Shown here: positions 45,847 to 54,631 of the stretch, piece by piece | Numbering within the stretch: position 1 is the first letter of the stretch | How the letters are laid out: every line of letters starts with the position of its first letter | Assembly: GCA_964404745.1 (NCBI GenBank) | Contig: CAYOLG010000019.1 | Coordinates: forward strand, 22,302 to 86,301 | Origin: Pelagisphaera sp964404745 | GTDB lineage: Bacteria; Verrucomicrobiota; Verrucomicrobiia; Opitutales; Opitutaceae | Length of the DNA: 64,000 nt | Reading direction: 5' to 3' | Notes under the pieces: model-generated | Seen by the model: the letters and a program-made list of their open reading frames with translations, nothing else | Databases searched by the model: none | Told to the model about the DNA's origin: nothing | Made by a program: the position numbers and the translations under genes

Positions 45847-47520
45847 ATGTCTACGAACTTGAGCGCCCTGGGCGGGCGAAAGGGAGTCCAGGAAAACTTG
45901 TTCTCGAAAATCGGCTTGGCGGGATCGGAAAACGAAGGAGCTCCTAGCGAGGAGGAAATGGCTCGATTGGCCGATGAGTTTCTAGTCGGCAAGGCCAATG
46001 TCTATGGATCGGCCTCGTTCTACGATTTCCTGAAACCGGAAAACCGGGGCAAGAAAGTGTATGTCTGCAATGGATCAGCTTGCCTTTGCGCAGGGACACA
46101 GGACGTGCTCTTGGAAGACCTGAAAGAGCGCTTCAAGGATGAGGAAATAGGGCACATGACCTGTCTAGGTCGCTGTCATGAAAACGGCGCGTTTCACTAC
46201 AACGGCAACAATTACAGCGCCTTGGGCTCGGGTGAACTGGATGCGGTATTGGATGGCAGCAAGGAGTTGCGCGCAGATGCGTATGAAGTGCGTTCCATTG
46301 GCGAGCCGGTTTTGACAGGAGATTTCGCGGGAATGGGGGTCTACGCAAAGCTCTTGAATAAGGCGCTGCGGAAAGATTCGCAAGATGTCCTAGCGGAGGT
46401 GAAAGAGGCAGGTATCCGTGGCCGCGGAGGGGCTGGATTCCCCATGGGCGTCAAGTGGGAGTTCGCCAGGAGAGAGCAGAGCGACGTCAAATTTATTATT
46501 TGCAACGCGGACGAAGGGGATCCAGGGGCCTATTCGGACCGCTATTTGCTAGAACAGCGTCCCCATTCGGTCCTTTTTGGGATGATCATTGCGGGCTACT
46601 GCATGGGGGCTGCCTGGGGCGTGCTCTACATTCGGGGCGAGTATCCGGAATCCTTTGGGACTATAGAGTCCGCGATCGATGATTTCAGAGATGCCGGGCT
46701 GCTGGGGAAGGACATCAATGGCTCTGGATTCGACTTCGATTTCAAAATCGTTCAAGGGCAAGGTTCCTATATCTGCGGAGAGGAAACGGCCCTTATCAGC
46801 AGTATCGAGGGTCAGCGACCTGAAGTGCGCACGCGCCCGCCATTTCCCGCCCAGCAAGGGCTTTTCAACAAGCCCACGATCGTCAATAATGTAGAAACCC
46901 TGGCCACCGTTCCCTACATCGTTCAACACGGTGGAGCGAGGTACGCAAAGCTGGGGACCGACAAATCGAATGGAACGAAACTGGTTAGCTTGGACAGCTA
47001 TTTTCGCAACCCAGGCATTTACGAAGTGGAGATGGGAACGCCGCTGTCGGTAGTGGTCGACGATCTTGCAGGAGGTTTCACCGAACCCGTCAAAGCCCTG
47101 CACATTGGCGGACCTTTAGGAGGGATCGTTCCCGTTGGCAAAATCGGGGATTTGACCATCGATTTCGAGTCATTCGCTTCTCAGGGATTCCTTCTTGGGC
47201 ACGCGTCCGTCGTTTGCATACCCGAAACGTTTTCGATGATGACTTATCTAGAAAAACTTATGGAATTCGCCTCGTTCGAGAGTTGCGGCAAATGCTTTCC
47301 CTGCCGTTTGGGCACCAAGCGGGCTCATGAAATGCTCGAGTCTTCCAACAAGGATAATTATAGAATAGATACTCAATTGTTCGACGATTTGCTCCACACC
47401 TTGGAGGAAGGATCCCTCTGCGCTCACGGAGGGGGGATTCCGCTGCCGGTCCGAAATGCTCTCGAGTATTTCAGCGAAGAATTGGATCCTTATTTTTCCA
47501 AGGGGTTAGCCAATGCCTAA
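45847..47520 (+). CDS. NAD-dependent formate dehydrogenase, NADH-binding subunit (fused NuoE/NuoF-like)
   Basis: This 557-residue subunit joins a thioredoxin-like [2Fe-2S] domain to a NuoF/HoxF-like flavoprotein. The [2Fe-2S] site is CNGSAC with C74 and C79, then CLGRC with C106 and C110. GRGGAGFPMGVKW follows as FMN site, ICNADEGDPGAYSDR and SYICGEETALISSIEG as NAD region, and SCGKCFPCRLG (C480, C483, C486) with SLCAHG (C525) as [4Fe-4S] site. It would pass electrons from formate, through the next gene product, to NAD. The same fusion is seen in FdsG-FdsB type complexes. It is divergent from the DUF1553 gene. Confidence 0.88.
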   Translation: MSTNLSALGGRKGVQENLFSKIGLAGSENEGAPSEEEMARLADEFLVGKANVYGSASFYDFLKPENRGKKVYVCNGSACLCAGTQDVLLEDLKERFKDEEIGHMTCLGRCHENGAFHYNGNNYSALGSGELDAVLDGSKELRADAYEVRSIGEPVLTGDFAGMGVYAKLLNKALRKDSQDVLAEVKEAGIRGRGGAGFPMGVKWEFARREQSDVKFIICNADEGDPGAYSDRYLLEQRPHSVLFGMIIAGYCMGAAWGVLYIRGEYPESFGTIESAIDDFRDAGLLGKDINGSGFDFDFKIVQGQGSYICGEETALISSIEGQRPEVRTRPPFPAQQGLFNKPTIVNNVETLATVPYIVQHGGARYAKLGTDKSNGTKLVSLDSYFRNPGIYEVEMGTPLSVVVDDLAGGFTEPVKALHIGGPLGGIVPVGKIGDLTIDFESFASQGFLLGHASVVCIPETFSMMTYLEKLMEFASFESCGKCFPCRLGTKRAHEMLESSNKDNYRIDTQLFDDLLHTLEEGSLCAHGGGIPLPVRNALEYFSEELDPYFSKGLANA

Positions 47521-47534
47521 TCGCTTTCGAGCGA
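47521..47534 (+). other. UUCG-type hairpin between the formate dehydrogenase genes
   Basis: TCGCT-TTCG-AGCGA directly follows the stop codon of the upstream gene and forms a five-base stem with a stable UUCG loop. There is no T run, so it is more likely an RNA-stabilising or processing element than a terminator. Confidence 0.4.
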
Positions 47535-47608
47535 ATTGGTTAGGGCTGCTTGTCCTCAAACACCCCTGCCACCAGCGTTACAAACAGAAATAGAGCCTTT
47601 ATTTTCAA

Positions 47609-50323
47609 ATGATCGCTTACCTCAACAATCAGCCATTCGAGATAGAGCCCGGGGAAACCATATTGTCTTTTGCCCGACGGGCCATTGGCCCTAACTCGAT
47701 TCCAACCCTCTGCGATGCCCCTAATTTGGATCCTTTCGGTTCCTGCCGAGTGTGTAGCGTCGATGTCGCTTTGGAGAAAGGCGGCCCGACTAAGACCTTG
47801 GCTTCTTGCCATACGCCGGTGTCCGAAGGGCAATACATTTTCACCGAATCGCAGAATGTAAGACGGCTTCGAAAGAATATTATCGAGCTCGTTCTGACCG
47901 ACCATCCCCTCGATTGCCTGACCTGCGAAGTAAATGGCAATTGCGAGCTGCAGACTGTCGCTGCTCGAGTGGGGATCAACTCGGTTCGCTACCCGAAAGG
48001 GGAAACTCACCTGGATCGGGAAAAGGACACCAGCCACCCATATATGGTCTCCGATCTGAGCAAGTGCATCAATTGCTATCGTTGCGTGAGGGCTTGCGAC
48101 GAAGTTCAAGGCCAATTCGTATTGAGTATGGCAGGACGGGGCTTTGATAGCCGAATCATAAAGGGGATGGATGAAAGTTTTGCGGAAAGCCCCTGCGTTA
48201 GTTGCGGGGCTTGTTCTCAAGCTTGTCCAACGGCGGCGATTTCCGACGTCTTCCAGTCCAAGTCGATCGCCAGTTCGAAAAAGACGCGTACGGTGTGTAA
48301 CTACTGCGGCGTCGGGTGCAATTTGGAAGTGGCTACGGTGGGTGACGAAATTGTCAGTATTCAGGCGCCCTACGATGCCGAAGTGAATCAAGGGCATACG
48401 TGTTTGAAAGGGCGATACGCTTTCAAATTCTACAATCACCCAGACCGTATCAAATCGCCGATGATTAAGCGGAATGGCGCTTTTGAGGAAGTCAGTTGGG
48501 ACGAGGCCTACGATTTTATGGCTTCGAAGTTCCGGTATTATCGGGACGAGTTTGGGCCAGACTCGCTGGCCGGCATCTCATCGGCCCGCTGCACCAATGA
48601 GGAAAACTACCTCATGCAAAAGTTTTTCCGAGCAGTGGTCGGAACGAATAACATCGATGGCTGCGCTCGAGTGTGCCACTCGCCGACGGCGATTGGCCTG
48701 CAGCGTACTTTTGGTACGGGGGCGGCTACGAACTCGATTGAGGATCTGAAGTACACCGATGCCATCATGGTGATTGGGGCGAATCCGACGGAGGGGCATC
48801 CGGTTACGGGAGCGAAGCTGAAGCAGTTCGCGATTTCCGGAAAAACGTCAATCGTTATTGATCCTAGGCGGACGGAGCTAGCTCGCTATGCCACCTACCA
48901 CTTGCAATTGAGGCCCGGGACTAATGTCGCGGTTCTCAACATGATGCTCTACTATATCGTCAAAGAGGGATTGACCGACCAATCTTTCATAAAGGAGCGA
49001 ACTGAAGGGTATCAAGATTTTTGCGACGAGCTGCTCAAGTTGGACATTGCCGAGATGGAATCGGTTAGCGGAGTGGATCGAGAAGCCGTTCGAGCGGCAG
49101 CTATAGCCTATGCTTCAGCGGACCGAGCTATGAGTTTCCATGGTCTAGGGGTGACCGAGCACTCGCAAGGCACATTTACGGTCATGCAGATTGCCGACTT
49201 GGCCCTCATAACGGGGAATATTGGCCGCCGTGGTGTCGGCGTTAATCCCTTGCGCGGACAAAACAACGTTCAGGGGATGGCCGATATGGGTGCTCAGCCC
49301 TATCAAGGAGCGGGCTACCTTGATGTCACTGATCCTGAGGTTATCAAGCGATACGAAGCATTTTACGGAGTTGCGATGCCCACAGAATCTGGATGGAAAA
49401 TTCCCCAGATGTATGATGCCGCTATCGATGGGCGTTTAAAGGCGATGTGGGTAATCGGCGAGGACATGGCCCAGACGGATCCAAACAGCGTTCATGTGGC
49501 CAAGGCCCTTAATTCGCTTGAACTTCTCGTGGTGCAGGAGATCTTCATGACCAAGACCGCTGAGTTGGCGGATGTCATCCTGCCAGGAGCGTCGTTCTTG
49601 GAAAAGAGTGGAACCTTTACCAATGGGGAGCGCCGCGTACAGCGGGTGAACCAGGCAGTTTCGCCCATTGAAGGTTCCAAGCCGGATGGCCAGATCGTTG
49701 TGGATATGATGAACCGCATGGGCTATCAGCAGCCGGATTACGATCCCGCTGTCGTCTTGGAAGAAATTTCAAGGATTGTACCCTTCTTTGCGGGAATCAA
49801 GTGGAAGGAGCTAGGCGACAATGGCAAGCAATGGCCCGTTGCTCCGGATGGTCAAGATTCGCCCATTCTGCACATTGATTCTTTCAAACGAGGTAAAGGG
49901 CTGTTTCAATTCAATCCCTTCAAGGAGACGGAAGAGGTGGTTTCCAACGGAGAAAAGTTTCCCTTTATCCTGACCACCAACCGTAATTTGGAACACTACA
50001 ATTGCGGAGCTCAAACGAGGAGAACGGCGAATGTAGAGATTGTCACGGAAGATGTGATTTTCATTCATCCCGAGGATGCCGCTGAAAATGGTATCGAGGA
50101 TTCGGATATTGTTTGCGTGGAGTCGGAAAGAGGCAAAGTGGATATTAAGGCTCGGGTATCCGATGAGATTAAACGGGGAGTGCTGAGCGCGACCTTCCAT
50201 TTTCCTGAGGTTCTGGTGAACGACTTGACCTCAAGTATTTCCGATTCCGAAGCCATGTGTCCGGAATACAAAGTAGTGAGCGTGAGGATACGCAAAGCCA
50301 GAAAAGTGGCTGAGAGAGTGTAG
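47609..50323 (+). CDS. Formate dehydrogenase, molybdopterin catalytic subunit with NuoG-like N-terminus
   Basis: The 904-residue protein oxidises formate at a Mo/W-bis-MGD centre. The N-terminal part holds a [2Fe-2S] ferredoxin domain (GSCRVCSVDV and neighbouring cysteines), a His-Cys3 [4Fe-4S] segment (HPLDCLTCEVNGNCEL), and two more clusters (CINCYRCVRACDEVQG and CVSCGACSQACPTAA). The catalytic domain starts at CNYCGVGCNL and carries ARVCHSPTA with Cys356 as the likely metal ligand, so this is a cysteine rather than a selenocysteine enzyme. The MGD-binding stretch RGQNNVQGMADMG follows, and the C-terminus ends like FdhF/FdsA. It lies 88 bases behind its partner. The complex should be cytoplasmic, since no signal peptide is present. 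Confidence 0.92.
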   Translation: MIAYLNNQPFEIEPGETILSFARRAIGPNSIPTLCDAPNLDPFGSCRVCSVDVALEKGGPTKTLASCHTPVSEGQYIFTESQNVRRLRKNIIELVLTDHPLDCLTCEVNGNCELQTVAARVGINSVRYPKGETHLDREKDTSHPYMVSDLSKCINCYRCVRACDEVQGQFVLSMAGRGFDSRIIKGMDESFAESPCVSCGACSQACPTAAISDVFQSKSIASSKKTRTVCNYCGVGCNLEVATVGDEIVSIQAPYDAEVNQGHTCLKGRYAFKFYNHPDRIKSPMIKRNGAFEEVSWDEAYDFMASKFRYYRDEFGPDSLAGISSARCTNEENYLMQKFFRAVVGTNNIDGCARVCHSPTAIGLQRTFGTGAATNSIEDLKYTDAIMVIGANPTEGHPVTGAKLKQFAISGKTSIVIDPRRTELARYATYHLQLRPGTNVAVLNMMLYYIVKEGLTDQSFIKERTEGYQDFCDELLKLDIAEMESVSGVDREAVRAAAIAYASADRAMSFHGLGVTEHSQGTFTVMQIADLALITGNIGRRGVGVNPLRGQNNVQGMADMGAQPYQGAGYLDVTDPEVIKRYEAFYGVAMPTESGWKIPQMYDAAIDGRLKAMWVIGEDMAQTDPNSVHVAKALNSLELLVVQEIFMTKTAELADVILPGASFLEKSGTFTNGERRVQRVNQAVSPIEGSKPDGQIVVDMMNRMGYQQPDYDPAVVLEEISRIVPFFAGIKWKELGDNGKQWPVAPDGQDSPILHIDSFKRGKGLFQFNPFKETEEVVSNGEKFPFILTTNRNLEHYNCGAQTRRTANVEIVTEDVIFIHPEDAAENGIEDSDIVCVESERGKVDIKARVSDEIKRGVLSATFHFPEVLVNDLTSSISDSEAMCPEYKVVSVRIRKARKVAERV

Positions 50324-50329
50324 GGGAAA

Positions 50330-50365
50330 ATAAGACTTATAGGCCCTATGGGACGTATAAGACCT
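50330..50365. repeat. Four 9-bp imperfect direct repeats, left of the four-helix-bundle gene
   Basis: Four tandem units lie at 50330-50338, 50339-50347, 50348-50356 and 50357-50365: ATAAGACTT, ATAGGCCCT, ATGGGACGT and ATAAGACCT. The last one overlaps the stop codon of the frameshifted four-helix-bundle gene. ATAGGCCCTAT (50339-50349) is palindromic. The same unit type occurs on the other side of the gene. Confidence 0.8.
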
Positions 50366-50941
50366 ATTTCCTCTTTCTATATTCGATTCGCGCTCGGGTC
50401 ATCCGTTCTCTGAGCCCGCCCTTTTGGAGAAAATCCGACTCTAGCCGAGCGATTTGCTTGTCGAGCAGATAGTTCGCTTGGTTGACGAGGCAGATGGCGA
50501 TATTCGCTATGATTGGGCCTTGCGCGTTTCGATATATTCTCGGTAGGACGCATAGCTTTCGTTGGGTTGGCGACCGAGCTTTCTAACGTACAGGGCTTCT
50601 CTCGAATTATTATCCCAAATAACGAAATCCCGAGCCCGCAGATAGTCCTGATAATCGATGAGCAGTTCCTCCAAACTGGCTCTGCCAGCGTTAGCTAGCT
50701 TGATCTCCATTTCTGTTGAGGTCTTCGATGCCTTACTGCCTTCAGCGATGTTTTGCTTTCCCGAACGGGCAGCTTGAACCATTTGATTAAATGCTCGGTC
50801 GCCTTTACGAAGAAACCGTTCGCAGAATCGGTATGTGACATCGTAAACGATTTCCGCTTTGCGGTAGGAAATCAGCTCGGAATAGTTGCCGGTCTTGGGT
50901 AGAAAGCGGAGCGAATCGGCCATCGTTTGATGGGGTAGCAT
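50364..50941 (-). pseudogene. Four-helix-bundle (S23/IVP-like) protein with suffix domain, frameshifted
   Basis: The first 144 codons (50941-50507) encode a four-helix-bundle protein related to those of 23S rRNA intervening sequences: LISYRKAEIVYDVTYRFCERFL, MVQAARSGKQNIAEGS and ASLEELLIDYQDYL. Reading ends at a TAG (50509-50507). If one base is skipped around 50520, the frame continues with IANIAICLVNQANYLLDKQIARLE and FLQKGGLRERMTRARIEY to a stop at 50366-50364. That tail matches the suffix part of the family, so one base was probably lost in the GGCCC stretch near 50521. Start is uncertain; an ATG at 50923 is an alternative. It may be dead, or the frameshift may be a sequence error. Confidence 0.78.
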
Positions 50942-50963
50942 TGAGTTGGAGTTGGAAGGCGAG

Positions 50964-51008
50964 ATAGGACATATATGTCCTATGAGACCTATAAGTCGTA
51001 TAGAAACT
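50964..51008. repeat. Five 9-bp imperfect direct repeats, right of the four-helix-bundle gene
   Basis: Five tandem units lie at 50964, 50973, 50982, 50991 and 51000, nine bases each: ATAGGACAT, ATATGTCCT, ATGAGACCT, ATAAGTCGT and ATAGAAACT. The first two with the next two bases form a perfect 20-base palindrome (50964-50983). They lie 23 or more bases upstream of the four-helix-bundle start, in the promoter region. CGCC-CTATA-GGCG follows at 51009-51021. Confidence 0.8.
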
Positions 51009-51066
51009 CGCCCTATAGGCGAACGTTATCTCTAAGGGCGACTATTGGCGCCCACGATCGTTCTCC

Positions 51067-52845
51067 CTAGAAAAAGAATAGTATCCCAAGTAGCACTACG
51101 GATAGGCAAGCGGTAATGCCAATCGGAAAGACTCCATTTTGAGCGTTCTCCCGCAGGTCCTCGCGTAGTTTAGCTTGTTGCTTCTTCGACGTTCCGGAGA
51201 GTTCCCAAATAGGAGTTAGGATCCAGGCTAGTAGTCGAGTCGGTCCTTCCTGAGCGAATCGGATAACGCTTTGGGTGAATCCCGCGATAAGCGTCTTGTG
51301 AGCTAGAGCGTTTATTCCGTTCAACAAGTAATCGCAGGTGGAGTAGAAAAATTGTCCGCCCTTTCGGTAAATCCAGTCGGTGTCCAAGCTGATAGTCGGG
51401 GTCCGCTTGAGCATGGGAAGGAATAGGAAAAATACTAGCGCCGAAAACATGAGCAGTTGCATCTGCGTTACCACGTGGCTCACTGTGTAGGCCTGATAAT
51501 CGACGGTGTAAGGCAGAATGTTATACAGTGCTTGTGGACGAATTCCGAGATAGATGCAAAGAAAGGAAAGAATACCCATAGCCCAGAGCATTGTTGAAGG
51601 GGCTTCTTTGGGTCTCAAGCCCCTGTCCTGATTGAAGAAGACGAAGTAAGGGAACTTAATTCCGGCGTGCAGAAATACGCCGGCGGACGCGAGCTCCAGC
51701 ACGATCCATGGCCAGAGCAAGTGTTCGTATTCCGTGGCCGCGATTATAATGGTTTTGCTTGTGAATCCGCTAGTTAGCGGCACTGCGGAGATTGCTAGGG
51801 CCCCAATGGTGCCGAATATCAGCGTCAGCGGCATTGTTTTGTACAGGCCACCCAACTCTGTGCATCGACTTATACCCGTCCGGTAGAGGACTGCTCCAGC
51901 CGACATCCACAGTAGGGATTTGTAGATAATATGGCAGAAAGCGTGGGCAGTGGCTCCGCTGATGGCCATATCCGTGCCGATACCCGCCGCGCAAACCATG
52001 AAGCCAACCTGATTGATAATCGAGTAAGCCAAGATTCGGCGCATGTCGTTTTCCAGAAGAGCGTAAATGATACCGAAGACGGTCATGATGCAGCCGATCC
52101 AGATGAGGGGTTCCCAACCATGGAAGGCCCGCAGTAAAACGTAAACCGAAGTTTTCGTGGTATAGGCGCTGAGAATGACCCCTCCCGTTACGCTGGCTTC
52201 AGGATAGGCATCCGACAGCCACGCGGAAACTCCAGGTGCGGCTGCGTTTACGAGGAATCCCCCTAGTATAAGCCAGGTTCCTAGGTTGGCTCCAGAGTAG
52301 TCGAACGAATCGAAGGCAATGCTGCCACCACCGGAAACGGTGATCACGATTCCTGCGAGAAGGAGCAGCCCTCCAAATATGTGAACCATTACGTAGCGGA
52401 ATGCGGCTCCCTTGGCTTTGAAAGTATCGCGAGCGAGAATGACGAAGGTCGAGCTCACCGCCATCAATTCCCAATAGATGTACAAAGTTATGAGATCGCC
52501 GGCAAACACCACGCCTAAGGCGGAGCCGATGTAGACTAGAGCAGCCGTGTGTTGGACTGCTTTTTTCACGTAGAACGCGAAAAGCAAGGCTGCTGCCGCA
52601 TTGAGTGTGAAGATGTATCCAAACGCTTTGCTCAGCTTGTCGACGCGAAGCATCTCCAGGTCTCCGAAGCCTGGAAGAAACGAAACTTGCAAGCCGTTGC
52701 CGCTGGGCAAATAGGCGATGTGGACGAAAGCCAAGGCGGGCAGGGCGACAAGAAAAATATTGCGCGCGGTTCCACGAAGCAGAACCGTGATTATTGCCCC
52801 TGCGAAAAGCAGAAAAGACGGTGGAATATTAGCTAGCATTTCCAT
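51067..52845 (-). CDS. MrpD/NuoL-M-N-type antiporter subunit
   Basis: A 592-residue membrane protein of the proton-translocating complex I/Mrp family, last in the Mrp operon. DLITLYIYWELMAVSSTFVIL carries the usual glutamate in a membrane helix. The segment LVNAAAPGVSAWLSDAYPEASVTGGV stands where a VK-A-xxPLHAWLPDAY segment is expected in most relatives; the lysine is asparagine and the histidine is serine. A second conserved part reads NDMRRILAYSIINQVGFM. Three MrpD-like proteins are encoded in this operon and no full-length MrpA, so this one may replace part of MrpA. It overlaps the upstream small gene by 17 bases. Confidence 0.82.
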   Translation of the reverse strand: MEMLANIPPSFLLFAGAIITVLLRGTARNIFLVALPALAFVHIAYLPSGNGLQVSFLPGFGDLEMLRVDKLSKAFGYIFTLNAAAALLFAFYVKKAVQHTAALVYIGSALGVVFAGDLITLYIYWELMAVSSTFVILARDTFKAKGAAFRYVMVHIFGGLLLLAGIVITVSGGGSIAFDSFDYSGANLGTWLILGGFLVNAAAPGVSAWLSDAYPEASVTGGVILSAYTTKTSVYVLLRAFHGWEPLIWIGCIMTVFGIIYALLENDMRRILAYSIINQVGFMVCAAGIGTDMAISGATAHAFCHIIYKSLLWMSAGAVLYRTGISRCTELGGLYKTMPLTLIFGTIGALAISAVPLTSGFTSKTIIIAATEYEHLLWPWIVLELASAGVFLHAGIKFPYFVFFNQDRGLRPKEAPSTMLWAMGILSFLCIYLGIRPQALYNILPYTVDYQAYTVSHVVTQMQLLMFSALVFFLFLPMLKRTPTISLDTDWIYRKGGQFFYSTCDYLLNGINALAHKTLIAGFTQSVIRFAQEGPTRLLAWILTPIWELSGTSKKQQAKLREDLRENAQNGVFPIGITACLSVVLLGILFFF

Positions 52846-53128
52846 CGATATCGTCGGGTGGAGTCTCTTCCTCCAGGTCCCCGTAGTAGTCTTCGTTTCG
52901 TTTCAGGAATACGCCTAGGCCTTTAGCGGCCAGAATCATGGCGGCGCATCCCACGAATCCCATGACGGAATAGAAACTGAAAAAGCCATCGATGCCGAAG
53001 TGGGGATGGCGATGTATAAATAATTCGGCGACAACCGTCAGTCCGCAAGTAATCCAAAGGATCCACCAGAGGAGTTTTCTTGAGGAGGGTTTGTCGAACC
53101 AGTCAAATTCCTTTTTCGGGTCTGCCAT
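52829..53128 (-). CDS. Small membrane protein in the Mrp operon
   Basis: A 99-residue protein with two likely membrane helices (about residues 18-38, LLWWILWITCGLTVVAELFI, and 48-70, FFSFYSVMGFVGCAAMILAAKG) and acidic ends. It lies between two MrpD-like genes, overlapping the downstream one by 17 bases. No family with a defined role was recognised; proteins of this kind occur in some split Mrp operons. Position implies a structural or assembly role in the antiporter. Confidence 0.75.
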   Translation of the reverse strand: MADPKKEFDWFDKPSSRKLLWWILWITCGLTVVAELFIHRHPHFGIDGFFSFYSVMGFVGCAAMILAAKGLGVFLKRNEDYYGDLEEETPPDDIDGNAS

Positions 53129-53136
53129 AACTTTAG

Positions 53137-54630
53137 TTATCCATTCGAGCCAACCATCAATCCTGCAAGGCTAAGGAGAAGTTGCGGTTTAATGAAGAGG
53201 ATGATTGCCAGAACGGCGGTGAAGCTGAGAGGAACGACGCATTGCCAAGAGGCTTCTTCTGTGGTTTTCCAAGAAAACCGCTGTTTAGCGAGTTCAGGAT
53301 CCTTTGGGAAGAAGGCTCTGTAGCCAATGGGAAGCAAATAGGCGGCGTTCAAAATGGTGCTAATTAGAAAGACGACGAGCAGAGCGATGTGGCCGGCATC
53401 CATGGCTCCGGTGACCAGATAGAATTTGCTGATCAATCCACCTGCAGGCGGCAATCCGATGACGCTCAGAGCTCCGATAGAGAAGGCGGCGAAGGTGAAG
53501 GGCATTTTGCGTCCCAAGCCATCCATTTGGCTAATATATTTCTTCCCGGTGGCCACGAATACCGCGCCTGCGCACATGAATAAGGTGATCTTTCCTACGG
53601 CATGCATGGCGATATGGGTCATGGATCCGACTACCGCGCGATCGCTAAGCAGCGCCGCTCCAAGGATGATGTAGGAGAGCTGGCCGATCGTAGAGAAGGC
53701 TAGACGCCGTTTTAGATTATCCTGCGAAAGGGCTATTAGGGAGGAAGTGACGACGGTAAATGCGGCTATCCAGGCGACAATGATTCCCAGATTCATTTCC
53801 TCCAAGAGATCGATTCCAAATACCCCTGTATAGACTCGAAGAATACAAAATACGCCCACTTTGACGACGGCGACAGCGTGTAGCAATGCACTGACGGGAG
53901 TAGGGGCTACCATCGCTCCGGGGAGCCAAGAGTGGAAGGGCATTAGACCTGATTTGGCAAAGCCAAAGGTAAATAGGAGCAGTAGAACTAATCCCTCTGT
54001 AGGGCTAATGCTTCCAACTAGAAAACCGTTTTTGGAAAATTCGAGGCTGCTTCCGGTTTTCACGTAGATGAAAATCAAAGCCGGCAGTACGAAGCCGATG
54101 GACGTCGAAAGCAGGTAGGTCAAGTAGGTGCGTCCACCGGTCCGGGCCTCCTTGTCCTGATGATGCGTGACCAGAGGGTAGGTCGCCAAGGACAGCATTT
54201 CGTAGAAGAGGTAGAGAGTGAACAGATTGGCTGCGAAGGCCACGCCAATAGTCGCCGAGAGAGAAACGGCGAAGAAAGAAAAGAAGCGAGTCTGTGAATG
54301 TTCCTTTAGTCCTCGCATGTATCCAATGGAGTATAGCGAGGTAACGATCCACAGCGAAGAGGCTACTAATCCAAAGAGCATTCCCAACCCATCGACTCTG
54401 AAAGCAATGGCGATGTTAGGGAGGATCTGCCAAAGTGTGTACTCTATCGTCGATCCCGCCAGCACGGTAGGCAGCATGGAGACGACGAGACTGAATTTGA
54501 TAATGCCCACTATGAAAGTGACGCCTTCTCTGAAATTGGGAGATCTGCCTAGTAAGGCGATAGGCAATACCGCCAGGAGGGAGACGAGGGCGGCTAAAAC
54601 GGGTGTGAAACTGGTGATGGTAGAAGACAT
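53137..54630 (-). CDS. MrpD/NuoM-like antiporter subunit
   Basis: A 497-residue polytopic membrane protein of the MrpA/MrpD/NuoL family. The helix with the conserved glutamate reads FTLYLFYEMLSLATYPLV and the lysine helix reads FGFAKSGLMPFHSWLPGAM, so both proton-path residues are present. NLKRRLAFSTIGQLSYI and GLPPAGGLISKFYL follow as usual. The ATG at 54630 is one base past the stop of the upstream gene; the frame is open upstream without similarity. This is probably one of the ion-translocating subunits. Confidence 0.88.
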   Translation of the reverse strand: MSSTITSFTPVLAALVSLLAVLPIALLGRSPNFREGVTFIVGIIKFSLVVSMLPTVLAGSTIEYTLWQILPNIAIAFRVDGLGMLFGLVASSLWIVTSLYSIGYMRGLKEHSQTRFFSFFAVSLSATIGVAFAANLFTLYLFYEMLSLATYPLVTHHQDKEARTGGRTYLTYLLSTSIGFVLPALIFIYVKTGSSLEFSKNGFLVGSISPTEGLVLLLLFTFGFAKSGLMPFHSWLPGAMVAPTPVSALLHAVAVVKVGVFCILRVYTGVFGIDLLEEMNLGIIVAWIAAFTVVTSSLIALSQDNLKRRLAFSTIGQLSYIILGAALLSDRAVVGSMTHIAMHAVGKITLFMCAGAVFVATGKKYISQMDGLGRKMPFTFAAFSIGALSVIGLPPAGGLISKFYLVTGAMDAGHIALLVVFLISTILNAAYLLPIGYRAFFPKDPELAKQRFSWKTTEEASWQCVVPLSFTAVLAIILFIKPQLLLSLAGLMVGSNG

Positions 54631-54631
54631 G

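Noticed and set aside
47540..48439. 299-codon minus-strand frame
   Set aside because: It lies antisense to the start of the formate dehydrogenase catalytic gene, whose domain motifs are unambiguous.
50330..51008. CRISPR array
   Set aside because: The 9-bp units are directly adjacent without spacers and are far too short for CRISPR repeats.
51036..51053. Terminator after the Mrp operon (GGGCG/CGCCC arms)
   Set aside because: Five-base stem and no T run on the minus strand.
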